A DNA stretch of 64,000 nucleotides, from assembly GCA_009746045.1 (NCBI GenBank), contig RPFO01000213.1, positions 8,428,814 through 8,492,813 of the forward strand, given 5' to 3'. Of the stretch, positions 37,736 to 47,743 are shown in pieces (positions within the stretch are counted from its first letter, which is position 1; every line of letters begins with the position of its first letter). The notes beneath the pieces are model-generated. The model had not been told where the DNA came from. It worked only from the letters and a program-made list of their open reading frames with translations, and ran no database searches. This DNA comes from Mesostigma viride. Taxonomy: Eukaryota > Streptophyta > Mesostigmatophyceae > Mesostigmatales > Mesostigmataceae. The position numbers were made by a program, and so were the translations under genes.

Positions 37736-37904
37736 TAGCATGGCTAAATTCTTATAATGCAACATCCATGGGGGTCCCATTATAGACATATAATAGCGTG
37801 GCTAAATGTTGAAGGCATCATCCATGGGGGCCATTATGGGCGCACATGCGCGGGGGCCATGTGCATGCTAGGCTAAGCCTTACTAATCTACACTAGTACT
37901 GGTA
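37736..37904 (-). other. Spacer between tandem ORF1-like copies
   Basis: About 170 bp with GGGGGCCATTATGG-like repeats, a CATGCGCGGGGGCCATGTGC stretch and TACTGGTATATATATTCC, which marks the 3' end of each ORF1-like copy. The same spacer recurs at 39,013-39,782, there split by SINE insertions. No gene. Confidence 0.7.
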
Positions 37905-39012
37905 TATATATTCCTAGTCTGAGGTGGCAGGAGGGGGCTGCCAGGGCTTGTGGTCAACGTGGATGACCGCCCCCCTCCAGTATACCGGCTTCCCCCGTGC
38001 GCTCTGCCGGAGCTGAAGGTAGGTCGGCCATAGCTCGCCGGTCGCCGCTGTTGCTGGGCCAGGGTCAAGTCGTCGTCCAGCGTGAAGCGAGTCTCCGAGA
38101 GCTTCTTGCGGCATTTAAGGAACGACAGCTTGTCCCCCATGTACTTAAAGGTGAGGAGCACGGGTGCCGGGCCAGCTGGCCTTCCCCCGCGCGCGGGGGA
38201 GGCGGACAGCCGACATGTCCAGCTCACCAGTGAGTAGCATGGGGGCGAAAATGTCGCGCTTAAATGCCTCAAGAAGGCTCGTGGAGGTCTCACCTGCCGG
38301 CTGGTCGAAGTGCTTGACGATGACATTGTGGCTGCGCCGGGCGATGTCGGCTTCCTCGCGAAGGTCGAGGGCTTGTTGCTTGAGTTGTGCGGAGATGGTG
38401 GAGGTGGTGGAGGTGGTGTGCAAGTCCGCCCAGGTGGAGGGAGCATCGCCGGCCGGGCCAGAAGGCGCTGGCTGGGCGCCGGCGATGTCCTTCACCGCCT
38501 GGGCGGTGAGGCCGGCGGTGTCATGCAAGCTCTCAAGGGCGGTGGCGGTGGCTTGAAGGCGTAGGTCGAGGTCGAGGAGCTGGGCTTTGATGTCGGCAGT
38601 GGAGGCGGAAATGGCAGTACGTGGAGGTGGCGGTGATCGAGGTGAGGAAGTTCAGCAGCCAGCGGGCCACCCATTGCCGCGATGTCAGCAGCAAGGGGGG
38701 CCGTCACGTGCTGCTGAAAGGCTTCCATGAGGATGGAACGGAGGGTGGGGGCGGAGATGGTTGGAGCCCAGATCTCGCCGTCAGAGCGCTGGAGAAGGGA
38801 GTTGAGGACGGGTATGCTGGATTTGAGGGCGAGCGCACCCGAACAGCTGCAGGCGGATGTCGTTCCATCGGCGGCCGTCCGGGAGGAGGAGGCGATTGTT
38901 GTCGTGGAGATGGAGGCACAGGTCATATTTAAAGCGAGGCGTAGTCCCCGAAGAAGATGCAGTGCAGAGCATCGGCCGGAGACATGTTGGTCCAGTCGTG
39001 ATCATCGACCTG
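37905..39012 (-). pseudogene. ORF1-like copy 2
   Basis: Whole-length relic on the minus strand with the same blocks as copy 1: EIWAPTISAPTLRSILMEAF, PLAADIAAMGGPLAAELP, DTAGLTAQAVKDIAGAQP, NVIVKHFDQPAGETST, FKRDIFAPMLLTGELDMSA and LPRARGKA. Directly after the GC palindrome CCCCGCGCGCGGGG a 4-bp insertion (about 38,176) shifts the frame, so the C-terminal domain is read only in another frame. Another shift lies in the central region (STWADL-HTTSTTS is shortened). Confidence 0.82.
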
Positions 39013-39066
39013 GAAAGGCATAGCATGGCTAAATTCTTAATGCAACATCCATGGGGGTCCCATTAT

Positions 39067-39601
39067 TCTGATTTGGCACGCCGCAAAGGTGAAAACCATT
39101 TGCGTTCAGTGCCGGTCGATCCGCGGAAAACGCGGAAAAACGCGATCTGCAAATGAATCCGACCGGAACCGAACTGGGGACCTCTCGCACCAACTTTCGC
39201 TGACTATAGGACTGACGGACGTCTCCGGATCCTAGGGCATCGCCAACTTACACCTACAGTCATCCGCAAAAGTTCTCCTTTCCGGGGAGTGATGCAAGCC
39301 TTTCGGATTTGGTACTAGATAAATCATTCGAGATCTGTGTGTGTAGGAGTACTACACACGTGTCTGCACGCGAGACTTGCTCAGTCTCGCAACGTGAGAC
39401 GGGCTGAACACGGCTGGAACCTTCTTTATTAGAAGGGGGCGTAGCCGGTACTAAAGAGATCAGCCAAGCGTATATTCTGATTTGGCACGCCGCAAAGGTG
39501 AAAACCATTTGCATTCAGTGCCCGTCCGCGGAAAACGCGGAAAAACGCGATCTGCAAATGAATCCGACCGGAATCGAACTGGGGACCTCTCGCACCAACT
39601 T
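39067..39601 (-). mobile_element. Dimeric tRNA-related SINE insertion
   Basis: The insert is flanked by the 9-bp duplication TCCCATTAT at 39,058-39,066 and 39,602-39,610; the empty site is seen in the spacer at 37,770-37,785. It is a minus-strand dimer: two copies of a unit with the B-box-like GTTCGGTTCC or GTTCGATTCC (complement at 39,165-39,174 and 39,570-39,579) inside a tRNA-like AGAGGTCCCCAGTTCG context, followed by CGGACGGGCACTGAA-type sequence and the 3' end GCGTGCCAAATCAGA. About 215 bp of other sequence joins the units, including an inverted repeat GCGAGACTTGCTCAGTCTCG. Related copy: 59,014-59,170. Confidence 0.85.
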
Positions 39602-39630
39602 TCCCATTATAGACATAGCGTGGCTAAATG

Positions 39631-39664
39631 AATGGTTTTCACCTTTGCGGAGTGCCTGATCAGA
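39631..39664 (+). mobile_element. 34-bp 3' fragment of the same SINE, with 16-bp duplication
   Basis: The last 34 bp of the SINE (AATGGTTTTCACCTTTGCGG then AGTGCCTGATCAGA) sit between direct repeats ATAGCGTGGCTAAATG at 39,615-39,630 and 39,665-39,680. The related spacer at 37,788-37,806 has a single copy of that 16-mer and no insert. This is an extremely 5'-truncated insertion and fixes the SINE 3' terminus. Confidence 0.85.
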
Positions 39665-39782
39665 ATAGCGTGGCTAAATGTTGAAGGCATCATCCATGGG
39701 GGCCATTATGGGCGCACATGCGCGGGGGCCATGTGCATGCTAGGCTAAGCCTTACTAATCTACACTACTGGTATATATATTC

Positions 39783-40568
39783 CTAGTCTGAGGTGGCAGG
39801 AGGGGGCTGCCAGGGCTTGTGGTCAACGTGGATGACCGCCCCCCTCCAGTATACCGGCTTCCCCCGTGCGCTCTGCCGGAGCTGGAGGTAGGTCGGCCAT
39901 AGCTCGCGTCGCCGCTGTTGCTGGGCTATGGTCAAGTCGTCGTCCCGGTCCAGCGTGAAGCGAGTCTCCGAGAGCTTCTTGCGGCATTTAAGGAACGACA
40001 GCTTGTCCGCCATGTACTTAAAGGTGAGGAGCACGGGTGCCGGGCCAGCCTTGAGTCCCCCGCGCGCGGGGGAGGCGGACAGCCGACATGTCCAGCTCAC
40101 CAGTGAGTAGCATGGGGGCGAAAATGTCGCGCTTAAATGCCTCAAGAAGGCTCGTGGAGGTCTCACCTGCCGGCTGGTCGAAGTGCTTGACGATGACATG
40201 TGGCTGCGCCGGGCGATGTCGGCTTCCTCGCGAAGGTCGAGGGCTTGTTGCTTGAGTTGTGCCGAGATGACCAGTGGAGGTGGTGGAGGTGGTGTGCTGC
40301 TTAAGCAAGTCCGCCCAGCTGGAGGGAGCATCGCCGGCCGGGCCAGCAGGCGCCGGCTGGGCGGCGATGTCCTTCACCGCCTGGGCGGTGAGGCCGGCGG
40401 TGTCGTGCAAGCTCTCAAGGGCGTTGGCGGTGGCTTGAAGGCGTTGGTCGAGGTCGAGGAGCTGGGCTTTGATGTCGGCAGTGGAGGTGGAGGCGGCGGC
40501 GGTGGAAATGTGAGGAAGTTCAGCAGTCAGCGTGCCGCCGATTGCTGCTACGTCGGCAGCAAGGGGGG
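39783..40568 (-). pseudogene. ORF1-like copy 3, truncated
   Basis: Minus-strand relic. Intact blocks: PLAADVAAIGGTLTAELPH, ADIKAQLLDLDQRLQATANA (coiled-coil-like), HDTAGLTAQAVKDIAAQPAP, VIVKHFDQPAGETSTSLLEA and FKRDIFAPMLLTGELDMSA, then LPRARG. A 4-bp insertion after the GC palindrome (about 40,055) throws the C-terminal domain (KYMADKLSFLKCRKKL onward, ending HKPWQPPPATSD) out of frame. The N-terminus is replaced at 40,568 by a SINE-like element. Confidence 0.82.
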
Positions 40569-40813
40569 AGTCTGTTGAGAAGCCATGCCCTAGCTCTTGT
40601 ATAGCCATGATGATCTTCCTCCCACGTGCCAGGATCCCCTTAGTTGGGTCAGTTGAACCTGAGACAGCATGGTGGTGCTGGTGCGCTCAACTGGTGGAGG
40701 CACCTAGAGCAAGTGTTGCTTACATTCCACTCTTGCAGGAAGTACCCTAGAATGTATTAAAAGCCACATGCCCCTTCTCCGAGATATGTACTACAAGTAC
40801 TCCCAACGGAGTT
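40569..40813 (+). mobile_element. SINE-like family A, truncated copy
   Basis: Matches the sense strand of the copy at 63,283-63,674: CTTGTATAGCCATGATGATC, GGCACCTAGAGCAAGTG, CTTGCAGGAAGTACCCTAG, AATGTATTAAAAGCCACATG and the terminal palindrome ACTCCCAACGGAGT. It joins the 3' end of the second reverse transcriptase element at about 40,814. No TTAA tail here. Confidence 0.8.
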
Positions 40814-41375
40814 ATCAAAGAGACAACCAGCGCAGGCCAGAAATCGGGAGAATCCGGACCATGGTAGCTCGAGCCTGCCGTTATCTTTTCCGCGTTTTCG
40901 AGTCGTTCAGGATGATGAAGATGAATGGTGATGGAAATGTGTATCCTTGTGCATTGAAATTATGGCTGGCTTACGTGTGGAGCGACTAGATGACCTATAG
41001 ACGGTGGGGCCGGAAACAGCATGCTTGATCAGGGCGTGTGTTTCTAGCCTAACTGGCCGGGAGTGTCTAGTGGTGAGCACCATTGCTGCGATCGCTCTCC
41101 CACCATTTACGAGGAAATACCCGCAAAAGTGGAAAACCACTGAAAAGGTCTAGCTAGTCAGTCATCACGTTAGCCATGCCATGATTCCAAACGTCCAAGA
41201 ACTGCACACGGTGCAAAGGCAAAAAGCCGGAGGACAGCACTTTCAAATGTGCGGCGGGAACCAAAAGCCCGCGGATGCCAGAAAACATCGTGTTGCGGCA
41301 GCGACGCGACGATGTGGACAACGAATCCAGTGCCAAGCTCGGAACGGCCGCAAAGGAGATCTGGCATCACAGGGT

Positions 41376-44300
41376 TCAGATGTGCGGAGATACTATGCGA
41401 TCCAGCCGGTCCACGACCTGTTTGTAGAGCTTGTGCCAAGGGGCAGCACCGAACAGATGTGGGTGACGTTGCAAAAAACATCGGACTTGACGGAGCATAA
41501 TGGCTCGGTCATAGTCTTTGACCAATAAACGCTGCAAGAGTTCAACAAGAGTCGTGATGAAATCAACACGATAAGAACAAAGACGGGAAAAACGATGTAA
41601 CTGAGAAAGAACAACACCATATTTTGCTGTGTGGGAAAGGAGACTGTGAATATCGGGGTAACGAATAAAAGGAATTTGCTGGTATTTAGGATCCTTGCGC
41701 TTATCATAGACAGCCGTACGCCAGCCCTTCTTGTTATGGGTAATGTTAAGATCGAGGTAATTGCAATGAGTATCCTCCGACGTGAGCTTTAATGTGAGGG
41801 ACGCTTGCGGGTAGATGCCAGGCAGACCAGCGGTGATATACAAATGGGTTGCGAAATCAGGGTTGTCGAAAGCGATGACATCATCAATGTATCGACATGT
41901 ATGGATAAAACGCCTGATGAGAACATCATCGTTTGAGGCAATGAGATTCTCCATGAATGCAAGCTCATAAGTGTATAGATAGAGGTTTGCAAGGAGCCCG
42001 GCACAGTTAGTGCCCATAGGGATGCCGATAGCTTGTTGGTATACATTGCCCGCAAATCAGATGAAGGTGTTAATTCAACAAGATAAGAGATCCAATGGAC
42101 AAGGTCAGCCTTCGTGATAATATAATTATAACCATCCCGCACGATAGCACCTGCCGCGATCCCTGAGAGCCACGTTGCCGTGGGCTTGGTCTGAGAAACA
42201 CGCACGTGCAGGTGGTTGCGCCCGTGAGGCCTACGTGCATACAGACGAGTAAGGAGGCTATCTAAACGAGCTTTCAAATCGTGCAAATCTAGTGTGGTAT
42301 ATAGAGTGGTGAAATCATAGGTGGCTATGGGCATAGGTATACGTTTCTCTGCTGCTGTCTTAGAACGGCTAAGGGCGGCAAGGCGTAGGCGTACTTGGGC
42401 TGAGTCTATGACGATCCAACTACCAGCGGATGCATACCCGGCATTCGACAGCACCTCCACCCATAATGCATTGGCTTCGGGGAGAAGAGCATTCAAAGCA
42501 TGGCAGATGAGTTTCGAGAGAGGCATCAGTGGGGCTGAATGCGACGCAGCGATGGTGCGCAAAGCAACAGGAGTTTTGTGCAGCTTAACCCTTAGTCCGC
42601 TGACCCATTTTTGGCACTTTCATACCCCTGAAAATGAAAAAAATCATAACTCACAGGCCACAACTCCAAATACCCCCAACCAAGATGCTAGGAGTATCTA
42701 CACTTCAAGGGCTTTCAGAATATGCAATAATACCACGGGTTTATCAAGGCATTTGGATGATAGCTCTACTCAAAGTTGGCCAAAAGACGATCTTTTTTTC
42801 CCAAGGAAAAGTCTACCCCCCCCTAACTTCCCAGGAAGGGTAGGGAATCTCAATACCAACATTGGACAACTTAGTTGGATAGTCCAATGGTGGTTTCCTT
42901 GGGTCAGACCACCCGGATAACCCAATACCCCTATATAACGTGCTCATACATGTGTGTGGATTACGCGCGTGTAAACAGCTATCTATGACATGCAGCACAG
43001 TCATGCATTATAACAAGCCATCAAAGGCTGCCAAAAGTGCTGGAATACAAACACGTTGCCTACCTGCACTGATGGAGTGATAAACTCCAAAGAAATGCCA
43101 TAAACTGGGCACTTTCAGGGCTAATACCACTCTTTACAACAGGCATGGAAGCTTGCTGAAATATGCATGCATAAAATCGTCATTTACAATGCATGGGATA
43201 CGCATTCCGCTGCAAACAACACGCAAATACGCTGTCGTACCTGGCTCGTTCATGCCCTACCCGGACTCCGCTGGCCGGGACCCTCATATCTCACACATCC
43301 TGATGCTCTACAGGCAAAGGCCGCCATAGCCGCATACTGCATGATCCGCCATGACTACCAGGTTGATGTTCCGTGCAAAGATGGCCACTAAACTAGTCCG
43401 CATTCTCGGCAATCGCTGCAGCTGACGTCCCTTACCCAAACTGGATGCCCGGGCTGGCGCAGTTTGCCCGGCCATAGGGAGAAAATCGACCTTTGGTAAG
43501 CTATGAATCGTCTGGAACTGACGACCAGGATAGTTCTATTTTCCTACCTGTATTTTCCCAACCCTATAAATCTGGCCGTGCCTGACCTATGAAAATCATG
43601 CATCGTCATTCTGAGCAACATTCTGAACCGTTTCAAGCCGCGAGACGCAAAAATTTCGTGACAGCGGCACGTTGGTAGCCATATCTCATTACGCGCGCGC
43701 GCGCGAGCGAAAATTTCCCGCCAAAGTCACGTGATACATTCTCAATGCACGTTGTAATTACCAGGCTATGGCGAATATTACCCCCAAACCTATGCATCAC
43801 CTTCGTCCCTAAGTGTTCCCGGACCCACCGGACAACTGTCCTCCGTCACAAGTGGCGCGGCGCTTGCGGCGCGGCGCGAAATTCGACCGTTAGTCAAACC
43901 CCCCGACAGGTCGGGGGGTTAGCGGACTAAGGGTTAAGAGTGAGATACAGATATGGGAACGTAGTGGTGGTGGCGCGTCGCTGCCGCTTAAGGAATGCCC
44001 GAGCAAAAATGTTTTGGCTGTGCAGAAAAGCCCGATGAGCAGCAGTGATACTGGCGGTGGACTGTGCACGCTGAACATAGGTAGGGCTGGACGCCAACTC
44101 GTGTTGCAAAGTAGCAAGGTAGTGCTTCTTGCATATGAAAGCAAAGTTGTTGGCACTCTTGTCAACACACGTGATGATAAAGTCCTGCTTGAAGTGGTCA
44201 AGAAGTGCTTTATCTGTGGTGTTGAGCCAGGTGGTGCGGTGGACCTGCTGGAGACGGTAATCAAGCCTGGTGAGACGTGCATTGCATTCGTGAATGACGG

Positions 44301-44628
44301 CGCGAAACCACGGTTCCATGGCAAGGGGAGCAAGCTGTAGGTCCGTGCTCATGGCATTGCAGAATTTGCGCAGTGATGTGGAGAGCAGTGCATTCACCTC
44401 TTTGGCACACGTGCGCTGGACCCACGGCCGAAACTTGGTGCCTTTGGCAAAAAGGTCTACAAGCGTGTGGCTCGGCAGGATGCTGAGGTCAGCGGTCATG
44501 ACGTGCTGTGAGGTGGGATCAAGGTACTTGAAATACCGTTGTTGTTGGCAGGGGCAGGGCCCTGCCAAGATGGTGGCCAGCTCGGTGGGCGTTGTATCGC
44601 GGCTGACCTTCCCGTTGCTGAAAACCAT
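41376..44628 (-). pseudogene. YIDD-box reverse transcriptase, full-length but interrupted
   Basis: Three blocks on the minus strand: N-terminal 44,628-43,938 (begins MVFSNGKVSRDTTPTELATI and runs to the FPYLYLTL motif), middle 42,583-42,070 (HKTPVALRTIAAS to WISYLV) and C-terminal 42,069-41,376 (GIPMGTNCAG, RYIDDV, stop). Breaks are the 1345-bp TTAA-flanked element and a 2-bp insertion near 42,070 relative to copy 1 (GTGTTAATTCAAC versus GTGTTATCAAC). Without them the protein would be about 633 residues. It shows that copy 1 lacks the true N-terminus. The YRYL-type KYLDPTSQ segment before ADLSILPSH is found only here. Confidence 0.87.
42585..43937. mobile_element. Non-autonomous piggyBac-like element, TTAA-flanked
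   Basis: TTAA lies at 42,585-42,588 and 43,934-43,937. The element between them (42,589-43,933, 1345 bp) begins CCCTTAGTCCGCTGACCC and ends with the inverted partner GGGTTAGCGGACTAAGGG: 13 bp perfect, 17 of 18 overall. TTAA duplication plus a terminus starting CCCT is the piggyBac signature. A subterminal perfect hairpin (AACCCCCCGAC, loop AGG) lies at 43,897-43,920. No transposase ORF is present, so it must be mobilised in trans. It interrupts the reverse transcriptase between YLTL and HKTP. Confidence 0.85.
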
Positions 44629-44645
44629 TTGGAGTGATGTTTCTA

Positions 44646-46575
44646 ATTAATTAATTAAGGGGACTCGGCGCGGCGAATATTTTCCGCGCCAAAAAAATTC
44701 CGCGGTACCCTCCGTACCGTGAAAAGTGGGTGCACGGTGCGCGCACCCCTTGCGGAAGTGGCCATGGCGACTGCTTTTAGACGAAACGTGACAAATCTGG
44801 CTCGCGGAAAGCAGAAAAAATGCTCGATTCTTGGAGAAAATTAGTTACTGATTCTAATTTATGGTGGGATAGTTGCGATCTATAATGTCGCGGGCTCTTT
44901 TTCTTTACCATCGGCAGGGGGGGTCCGGCCTGAATTTCTGTCGGGATGAATAAAGTATAATTGATGCCTGCAGGTGTGATTGTCGATTGTTGCCAGTTTT
45001 GATGGTCCTAATGGAAGCTAGTTTAATGATGTTTCTAAAGCCGTAAAAATTCCCGCTGCTATCTTTACCTTTCCTGTCATTTTGCGGTAAGATAACATTA
45101 GGCCTGCGCGATGCGCGCCCGACCTCTCAATGAAAGGGTGGCCTTTCTTGTGCGCCTGGGCACGAATAAATGCCCGTTATGGTACGTTCTTGTATTAAAC
45201 GTCCTAAGATAGCGCTTTCCTGCTTTCTTAGCTCGTTGAGCGTAAGCTTTTTGCCTTCTTTCCGGCCAGATGCAGCCATGAAGTTGCGGGTCCTGGCGCT
45301 GCATCGCTGGATTCCTGGATGTGTTTTAGCAAGTTCGTCTGTGACGTGGCTGGCTTGCTGCAGCGCGTGGCCCACAACCTGTCGGGAAGGTGTAATGCTT
45401 TTATTTCCATGCTTCTCTGAAATTTCTTTTGCTTTATAGACAGTTGTGTTCGAGGAAATTCACGCGGTCTTCCTAAGCAGCGGCATCATTTTCCCCAGAC
45501 ACTGACGAGCTGGCACCTGTCTCCTAAAGAAAGTGGCTCGTGCTTGTTAGAAAGGAGGCAGTGTGCATTTTGCGGGACACAATGCTTTGGTGGCACATGC
45601 GTCAGGTAGGTTGTTCCAATGGTCTCTTCACCTTTCCCACTGAGTAAATGATAGCCTTTGTCATGCTAACCAGAGCAGCTAGCCACAGGTTGGCTGGATA
45701 AAAAGTCAGCTTATTTTCTCTTTATATACTGCGTGTGTGGTCCTCCACATGTCCGGCTTGTTGGGCATTTTGGAAGAGGGTTTTTAATGTGTTGTTGGGT
45801 GGAACAACTTGGTTGTTGGCACAAAATCACACATTATTAGCCTGAGATAGGCATGACATATGCTGCTCAGGCGTGTCGTCCTACCAGCCTTGTTGTTAAG
45901 GGTAGACTCACAAGGCTGGCTGTGACGATGGAGGGGTGGGGCGTATGACGCTCCGGACATCCTCCTCACACTCCGTGATCAAAGTGGGCATGTTTTTGGG
46001 TGTCTAGGGTAGCAAAACAGATGTCATTTTGGCTCAGCACTAGCTCAATTCTCTTTTAGCGTCTACCCAGGTGGCATCACAGGAAAATCAATAACTTGAG
46101 CTACGCTTGTCAGAATGAGCTCAAACTTTGGGGTTGTGTTTCCCCTTACTCAGTGGAATTTAAAATGTATGGATGACCCAATCTGATGTGTTAATGATTT
46201 GATTTTTTTTTTTTGGCTCAAAAAAGTACCCATTTCGCGGGAAAATTAATAACTCAAACAAATGTGACCATTTTGGCCATGTAAATAGCCCAGCTTTTAA
46301 AAAAGTGGGGGAACTTTGCAGAAATGTATGGGCAGGTCATTTGGATAAGTGGTTTGTCTTGGGAAAAATATCTCATAAATAGCGTCTTTTTCTATTTTTA
46401 GCTCGCCACCGGTGCGTGGTTGGGCTTAGTACCCCCAACAAGTGGTGGCATGAATGTCCAAACATCATATTTATGGTACTCAATCATCACTAGATGGTTC
46501 CCGAGTGCATTGGAACTGAAATTCATTAAAGTCAGTTTTTCAGGCTTTTGGACGTGCGAGTCCCCTTAATTAATT
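44646..46575. mobile_element. 1.9-kb TIR element flanked by TTAATTAA
   Basis: The element 44,659-46,565 begins GGGGACTCGG and ends CGAGTCCCC (9-bp inverted repeat), with TTAATTAA directly on both sides. TTAA duplication suggests piggyBac-like integration, but the termini start with GGGG, not CCC. Inside, a minus-strand frame of 82 codons (45,375-45,127) is preceded by an acceptor-like CTTCCCGACAG and may be an exon remnant; I do not recognise it. The right half (45,990-46,540) is AT-rich and without ORFs. No transposase is evident. Confidence 0.6.
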
Positions 46576-47067
46576 ACTGCTGCTGTTTTCCCCTAGGCTG
46601 GGGCTTTTGGAGTCGCTGGGGCCGCAGTGGTCGAGGGGGTCGCGTGCCAGGGCTTGTGGCCGACGTAGATGGCCGCCCCCTTCCAGTACACTGGCTGGCC
46701 CGCCTTGGTCTGCCGGAGCTGGAGGTAGGTCGGCCATAGCTCCCGTCGCCGTTGTTGCTGCGCCAGGGTCAAGTCGTCGTCCACGGTGAAGGGAGTGTTC
46801 TCGAGCCGCTTGCGGCGTCTGAGAAACAAAATCTTGTCCGCTGGGCTCTCAAAGATGAGAAGAAGCGGAGGCGCCCCTGCCTTACCCCGCGCGCGGGGCA
46901 GGCGGTGGGCGGTCAGCTTAATCTCACCAAGGAGGCCCATGCGTGCAAGGATTTTGCTCTCAAACGCACTTGCAAGCTTCTCGGAATTCTCACCTTCCTC
47001 CATGTTGAAGTTCTTGAGTATGGCGTTGAGGCGGCGCTTGGCGAGCTCGGCCTCCTCGCGGGTGGTA
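46566..47067 (-). pseudogene. ORF1-like copy 4, 5'-truncated
   Basis: Minus-strand frame from EEAELAKRRLNAILKNFN through MEEGENSEKLASAF (RRM-like domain), HRLPRARGKAGAPPLLLIFE and the C-terminal domain ending VYWKGAAIYVGHKPW, stop at 46,593. Unlike copies 2, 3 and 5 it stays in frame across the GC palindrome. It is closer to the copy at 61,906 than to copies 1-3, so two subfamilies exist. Sequence to the right of 47,067 is unrelated; the 3' end runs to the TTAATTAATTA tract at 46,566-46,576. Confidence 0.85.
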
Positions 47068-47743
47068 TCATCCGCATAAGTCAGACCGACAAAATATGCC
47101 CAGCTAAAGTTGGATCCCGTCACAAAACATTTTGCATATCCCAACTCCGAGAACTACGCTACAGGTGCGAATGGCGAATTTTTCAACGAAATTATGTACC
47201 ATCACCGTTGAGAAGCTCGGTTTATCGGGTAGGATGAGGTTAGCATAGTACTCCGTGGCATGCCCATGTGCATGACACGCAAGTGCTTACTTATATCCAT
47301 TCAGCGTTGGCACCAGAATTTAACTTGCATGCAAAATGCCCCAGTGCCATGTGAGCAATGTGACCTACGAAAATGGATGAAAGATGACCCAGCTAGCAAA
47401 CTGACCGATAACATGACAACTTCTAGCATACATGACGCATGCCTTTACAACACAGGCCGTCAACCCACATTCTTGTACTCCTTGGCAGCTTCTGATACTT
47501 GAAAGTGTACCCTGCCAGATAAACATCGTTGACGACACAACTCGCACCATTTGATTGCCAGCTGCTAGGATGCCGGTTTCTAAAAGTAGCTGGCTGGCAT
47601 CGGCGCAAAACGCCTGCATTGATCACCCAGCATCAACACTGGGGCCGAATGCAAGGGCCAACTCCAGTTTATACGAATGACATTCCCCCCCCCCCCTCTG
47701 GGGAGATGTGCCCGATAGGTTCCTAATCGCCCCCCTTCTCATG
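47068..47743. other. Intergenic, probable 3' flank of the LysM gene
   Basis: No supported gene. Contains a run of 13 C (47,685-47,697) and, on the minus strand, TGTAA at 47,445-47,449, a possible polyadenylation signal about 295 bases after the LysM stop codon. Confidence 0.5.

Larger units (their letters stand above)
40815..44645 (-). mobile_element. Reverse transcriptase element, copy 2 (carries a nested insertion)
   Basis: Nearly identical to copy 1 from 40,815 to about 44,495 apart from the nested element at 42,589-43,933, and then continues about 145 bp further 5'. That extra part has the natural start of the ORF (ATG at 44,628) and a short leader up to the TTAA tract at 44,645. The near identity of the two copies indicates recent activity. 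Confidence 0.88.

Noticed and set aside
47050-47144. YADDTT string upstream of ORF1-like copy 4, resembling a LINE catalytic box
   Set aside because: Only a handful of residues match and no other polymerase motif precedes or follows; it is probably coincidence.
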